Origin: Procambarus clarkii
Lineage: Eukaryota > Arthropoda > Malacostraca > Decapoda > Cambaridae
Assembly: GCF_040958095.1 (NCBI RefSeq)
Contig: NC_091175.1
Span: 23,850,121-23,914,120, forward strand
Direction of reading: 5' to 3'
Length of the DNA: 64,000 nucleotides
The position numbers were made by a program, and so were the translations under genes. Shown here piece by piece: positions 60,960-64,000 of this stretch. The notes below the pieces were generated by a model. It had not been told where the DNA came from and did not search any database. It saw only the letters and a list, made by a program, of their open reading frames with translations. How positions within the stretch are numbered: the stretch's first letter is position 1; every line of letters begins with the position of its first letter.

Positions 60960-63180
60960 TAGATGAGTCTACGACTAACCTATGTCTAATGTCATCGTTA
61001 GGTGTAGGTTAGGTTCTGTTGGCGATTATTAGCATTTGTAGTATGTGAACGACGCATTTGCAGAGATGCGATTCGAACAGAGGAAGCTGGCGAAGAAAAA
61101 AAAATCGAATATCATCATTTGTGAATAGTGCAACACGTCCTCGTCAACAAATGCAAAATGTTCGTTAATTCGCCCACTAATCCATTTGTTTATAAATGAA
61201 AGCACTTTACACTCGGCTCTCTACAGATGACGTAATTACTTTTCTCGAACAGTGTTTCGTTCATTCCCTCTGCTCGAATAGCACCTTTAAATGGTTCATC
61301 TACGTACTGCAAACACGATTAATGACCAAACGACCCCTAACCATCTAACCTAAGTTAGACCTAACTGTTTAATATATGATAGTATGTAACAATATTTCCC
61401 AAAATTTCAGAAAATACTAATTTTGAATACATAATGTGTTAAAATTGATGAATGCGTCTTTCGGGTCGGTTAAACAAACTGAGCAGGAGGACAGGCTGTA
61501 ATCGAGAGTAAAATGGTTTTGATTCATAAACAGAGGGTCTGAAGGCTTGATTAACAGGCTTTCGTTAACGGCTTTCGTTAACGAGGACGTTGCTACTTAC
61601 AGACGTAGCTTCGCAAGTCTGAACGCTGGCCAAAAGCTGGGAGTGTCATCAACGCAGTTCGTTAGTTGGTATTTGATGTTTAATTTAATTAACGACTCGT
61701 GTAATTCTTTCTTTCTTGGGAGGCGTTTTATTTTTTGAATAAAAATTACGGAGATTTTTCATATATTTTGCGTTTTATTTTTCCCGAATTAGAATTATGG
61801 AGATTTTTCATATGATGTATTGCATAACCATTCAAGTTTGTGTTATATCTCGGCAGTTGATCTGTTAATTTGGCTTCACCATCGCTCCTGTTGAACAAAC
61901 TTCACTACCACTCTTGTTGATATGGGCTCCAAGACCTTTCCTGATGATCTGACTAATCGTGTCAGCTATCAGTGTCTATATACAATGACACAACCAAAAA
62001 CCAACCCATGTTCAGTTGAGTCATATTGCAAATTGCAACCCTTGGCTGAACTGAAGGGAAAAAAATAGTACATTTTTATTTCTAAACTGGGGTAAAAGTG
62101 TGCTTGTCAATTTTACAATTGCAATTAGTGGGCTACATGTCAATCAGTGATCGCTACAGGGCCATGCCATTACCCCCCCCCCCCCCTCAAAGTCTCATGC
62201 ACCAAGGAATGTTTTTTGGGGACTATTTTTTTATTGCATAAAGTTGAATTAAAAATTCAGTTCACTTTTATGTTGGTCTTATGTTGTGTAAACTGAACGG
62301 TTCGGACTTTCCATCAGGTCGTTGCGTTAATCTATCCACCAAACTGTCTTTGTGTGAAAAACACTACGTATGATTCTAACTCGTTCTTAGGCTTGCATAT
62401 ATGCAATTTAAGAATAAAAAAATTGTATTCAACAATTTTAACTTTGTATATAAAATCGGTATTTTCTGAAATATATATTATCAGTATTATATATTATAAT
62501 TTTGTGTATAGACAGGTTAGGTTAGGTGTTACGTTAGATTAGGCTTGGTTAGGTTTGGTTTGGTTCGGTTAGGTGTAAGCGTAGGTTCAGTTGGGAATTG
62601 TTTCTACCTACAGTACGTGTATTAAAGCATTTTCATCCAGTTCTCAAGCCATGTTCAGTATTGTTCATTCCACCCAGCGACCGACCACGCACAGGTATTC
62701 GTCAGTTTTAACATAGTCCTTCAAAACAGGAATTTTCTTAAATATAAATTAACATGGTTAAATATTACTATAATGTGCATATCGAGTAGCAGGTTAGGTT
62801 AGGTGATAAGGTTTTCTTGCCTACATTCGTATGTGTAGCATGTGGTGAAGTATTTACAGTGTTGCGATTCGAACAGTCGATGTCAGCGAAGCACTGTTTG
62901 AGAAATGTTCGATCATTTATGTTCAAATAATTATGAGTCGTGTGCAAAGAGCTTAGTGGCTGAATAACCTGTTGTTGTTGTTGTTGTTTTAGATTTAGCT
63001 ACTCAGAACGAAATGTCCATGTAGCACGGGCTGTGGTGTGCCCATAACGAATAACCTAGCATTTGGTAATTATATACGAGGTGATATATCTCACTAATAT
63101 GCCTATTGGCCTATTAGCGAGGTGCTTCATCTTCACTTCATCCTCGGCTATATTTCCGGCAGCACAAAAACTGATAACAT
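60960..63180. other. Mostly unassigned DNA
   Basis: A/T-rich with scattered GGTTAGGTTAGG words (62515-62580, 62790). A C run lies near 62175. At 62966-63060 a GTT run is followed by TTAGATTTAGCTACTCAGAA and TAGCACGGGCTGTGGTG, which looks like the end of a dispersed repeat. No gene seen. Confidence 0.5.
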
Positions 63181-63182
63181 TT

Positions 63183-63237
63183 ACGGGCTATTCATGCCCG
63201 TGCCCCATGGACATGGGCATGAATTAGTGGGTTAATC

Positions 63238-63239
<2 letters not shown>
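63183..63239 (+). repeat. LINE/SINE tail fragment
   Basis: TACGGGCTATTCATGCCCGT and GGGTTAATCTTCAT match the hairpin tail shared by the LINE and SINE at 46 kb, now on the plus strand, with a TA tract instead of the ATCA repeat. Confidence 0.6.

Positions 63240-63325
<86 letters not shown>
63240..63325. repeat. TA microsatellite
   Basis: Pure TA tract of about 86 bp. Confidence 0.95.
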
Positions 63326-63328
<3 letters not shown>

Positions 63329-63460
63329 AAGGGAGTACCACCTCTGGCTGGAAGAAGGGGGACCCATAGCCTCGGAGGAAACCACACATAACGCATTGGA
63401 GGGAATGTGGGTCCCCTCCAATACAGTTTCTGTGTGCTTTTCTCCTACCACCCCCTTCCC

Positions 63461-64000
63461 TTTTTTTTTTTTTTTTTTTTTTTCCTTTATTGTGTATTTA
63501 AAGGTTACAAAACATACAAGACAAATGCCTAAAGGTTATGGATCTCTTGAAGCTCCTCCGCTTCTGGACAGGAACCGAGGACGCAGCAAGCATTTCCCCT
63601 CTGGATCGCCACACAGACGCTGAAATAAAAAAACTGGAAGCCCTTGGGTCTCTGGTGACGTCAATGAGCTTGGACCCCAATTCCTTGAGAAATCCCAAGG
63701 CACTCTTGCCCCAGGGGCCATGCGTCTCAGACGCTATGGGAACAAAGAGGTATTGGCCTTCCAGTCGCCTGTACTTGAGTGATTTTGCTGTTTCCCTGTG
63801 GTTGGCCGCCCCACCTGCTTGATCAGCTCCGAAGTGTACATAGGTGTCAGCCAGGGTGGATACACAGGTGTAGTCCCACACCAACTGTCTACCCTCCTTC
63901 CATGAGTATATGGTGATGCCATCAGGGCGAAGTGCTGGGAAATCCGGGTTTTGGACCCCTAGGATGCGAGGTTCTCTCTCCGCTGGGCACCCAGCTGAGA
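63461..64000 (-). pseudogene. 3' part of a LINE with possible restriction-like nuclease domain
   Basis: Minus strand from the window edge: FPALRPDGITIYSWKEGRQ, LVWDYTCVSTLADTYVHFGA, KSLKYRRLEGQYLFVPIASE, THGPWGKSALGFLKELGSKL. The R-P-D-G...W-D-x-T-C pattern resembles the PD-(D/E)xK-like C-terminal region of some arthropod non-LTR elements. The frame changes near its end. An AATAAA (TTTATT at 63486) and a T run of about 23 (63461-63483) mark a poly(A) tail. The RT would lie to the right of the window. Confidence 0.6.

Overview
The window looks like repeat-dominated nuclear DNA of a decapod crustacean, most plausibly a freshwater crayfish. The evidence is: three spliced exons of a c-type lysozyme, AACCT/TTAGG arthropod telomere-type words scattered inside repeats, very long TA, GT and GA microsatellites, and tRNA-headed SINEs and Penelope-like elements (PLEs) of the sort I recognise from decapod genomes. 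The organism call is inference from composition and families; no single sequence proves it. Nothing here is bacterial: there are no operons, ribosome binding sites or CRISPR arrays.

Layout. 1-0.8 kb is a 32-bp minisatellite. 1.65-4.73 kb holds the only confident host gene, a c-type lysozyme (its 5' exon lies outside the window or was not found) with a LINE inside an intron. 5.8-9.9 kb is a graveyard of LINE and SINE pieces, including a 5S rRNA-like pseudogene and a foldback dimer of a small repeat. 9.9-16.2 kb is a minus-strand Ty3-type LTR element with two LTRs, a SINE inside its protease region and its reverse transcriptase (RT) deleted. 16.2-18.2 kb carries LINE fragments and a 28S rRNA fragment fused to a SINE. 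18.2-22.8 kb is a head-to-head pair of PLEs, one split by a 1.7-kb insertion. 22.8-25.3 kb is a LINE remnant followed by a non-autonomous Helitron. 27.3-28.4 kb is a compact retroposon with perfect 10-bp target duplications and one intact ORF1-like gene. 30-36 kb holds SINE, Helitron, LINE (RT plus RNase H), MITE and tandem repeats. 36.2-42.2 kb is a 30-bp minisatellite followed by a second, plus-strand copy of the Ty3-type element. 42.3-43.8 kb and 53.9-56.0 kb are arrays of a TIR-bearing unit separated by TA tracts. 43.9-45.7, 51.7-53.7 and 56.0-59.5 kb are more PLEs. 45.9-51.5 kb is a full-length I-type LINE with a 13-bp target duplication and an adjacent SINE that shares its tail. 59.5-64 kb has microsatellites, mostly unassigned DNA, one possible host exon and the 3' part of another LINE entering from the right.

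How they relate. The Ty3-type element has the order gag, protease, integrase, RT, RNase H, i.e. integrase before RT, as in Gmr1-like elements. The PLEs show head-to-tail partial copies that form pseudo-LTRs, and one is bordered by a roughly 105-nt repeat that can fold in a hammerhead-like way and that also moves alone (11-bp target duplication at 32.7 kb). The SINE and LINE at 46 kb share a 3' tail, consistent with the SINE being mobilised by that LINE. Nearly all element genes are broken by in-frame stops, frameshifts or insertions; the intact long frames are the 27.5-kb ORF1-like gene and the RT/RNase H part of the 46-kb LINE.
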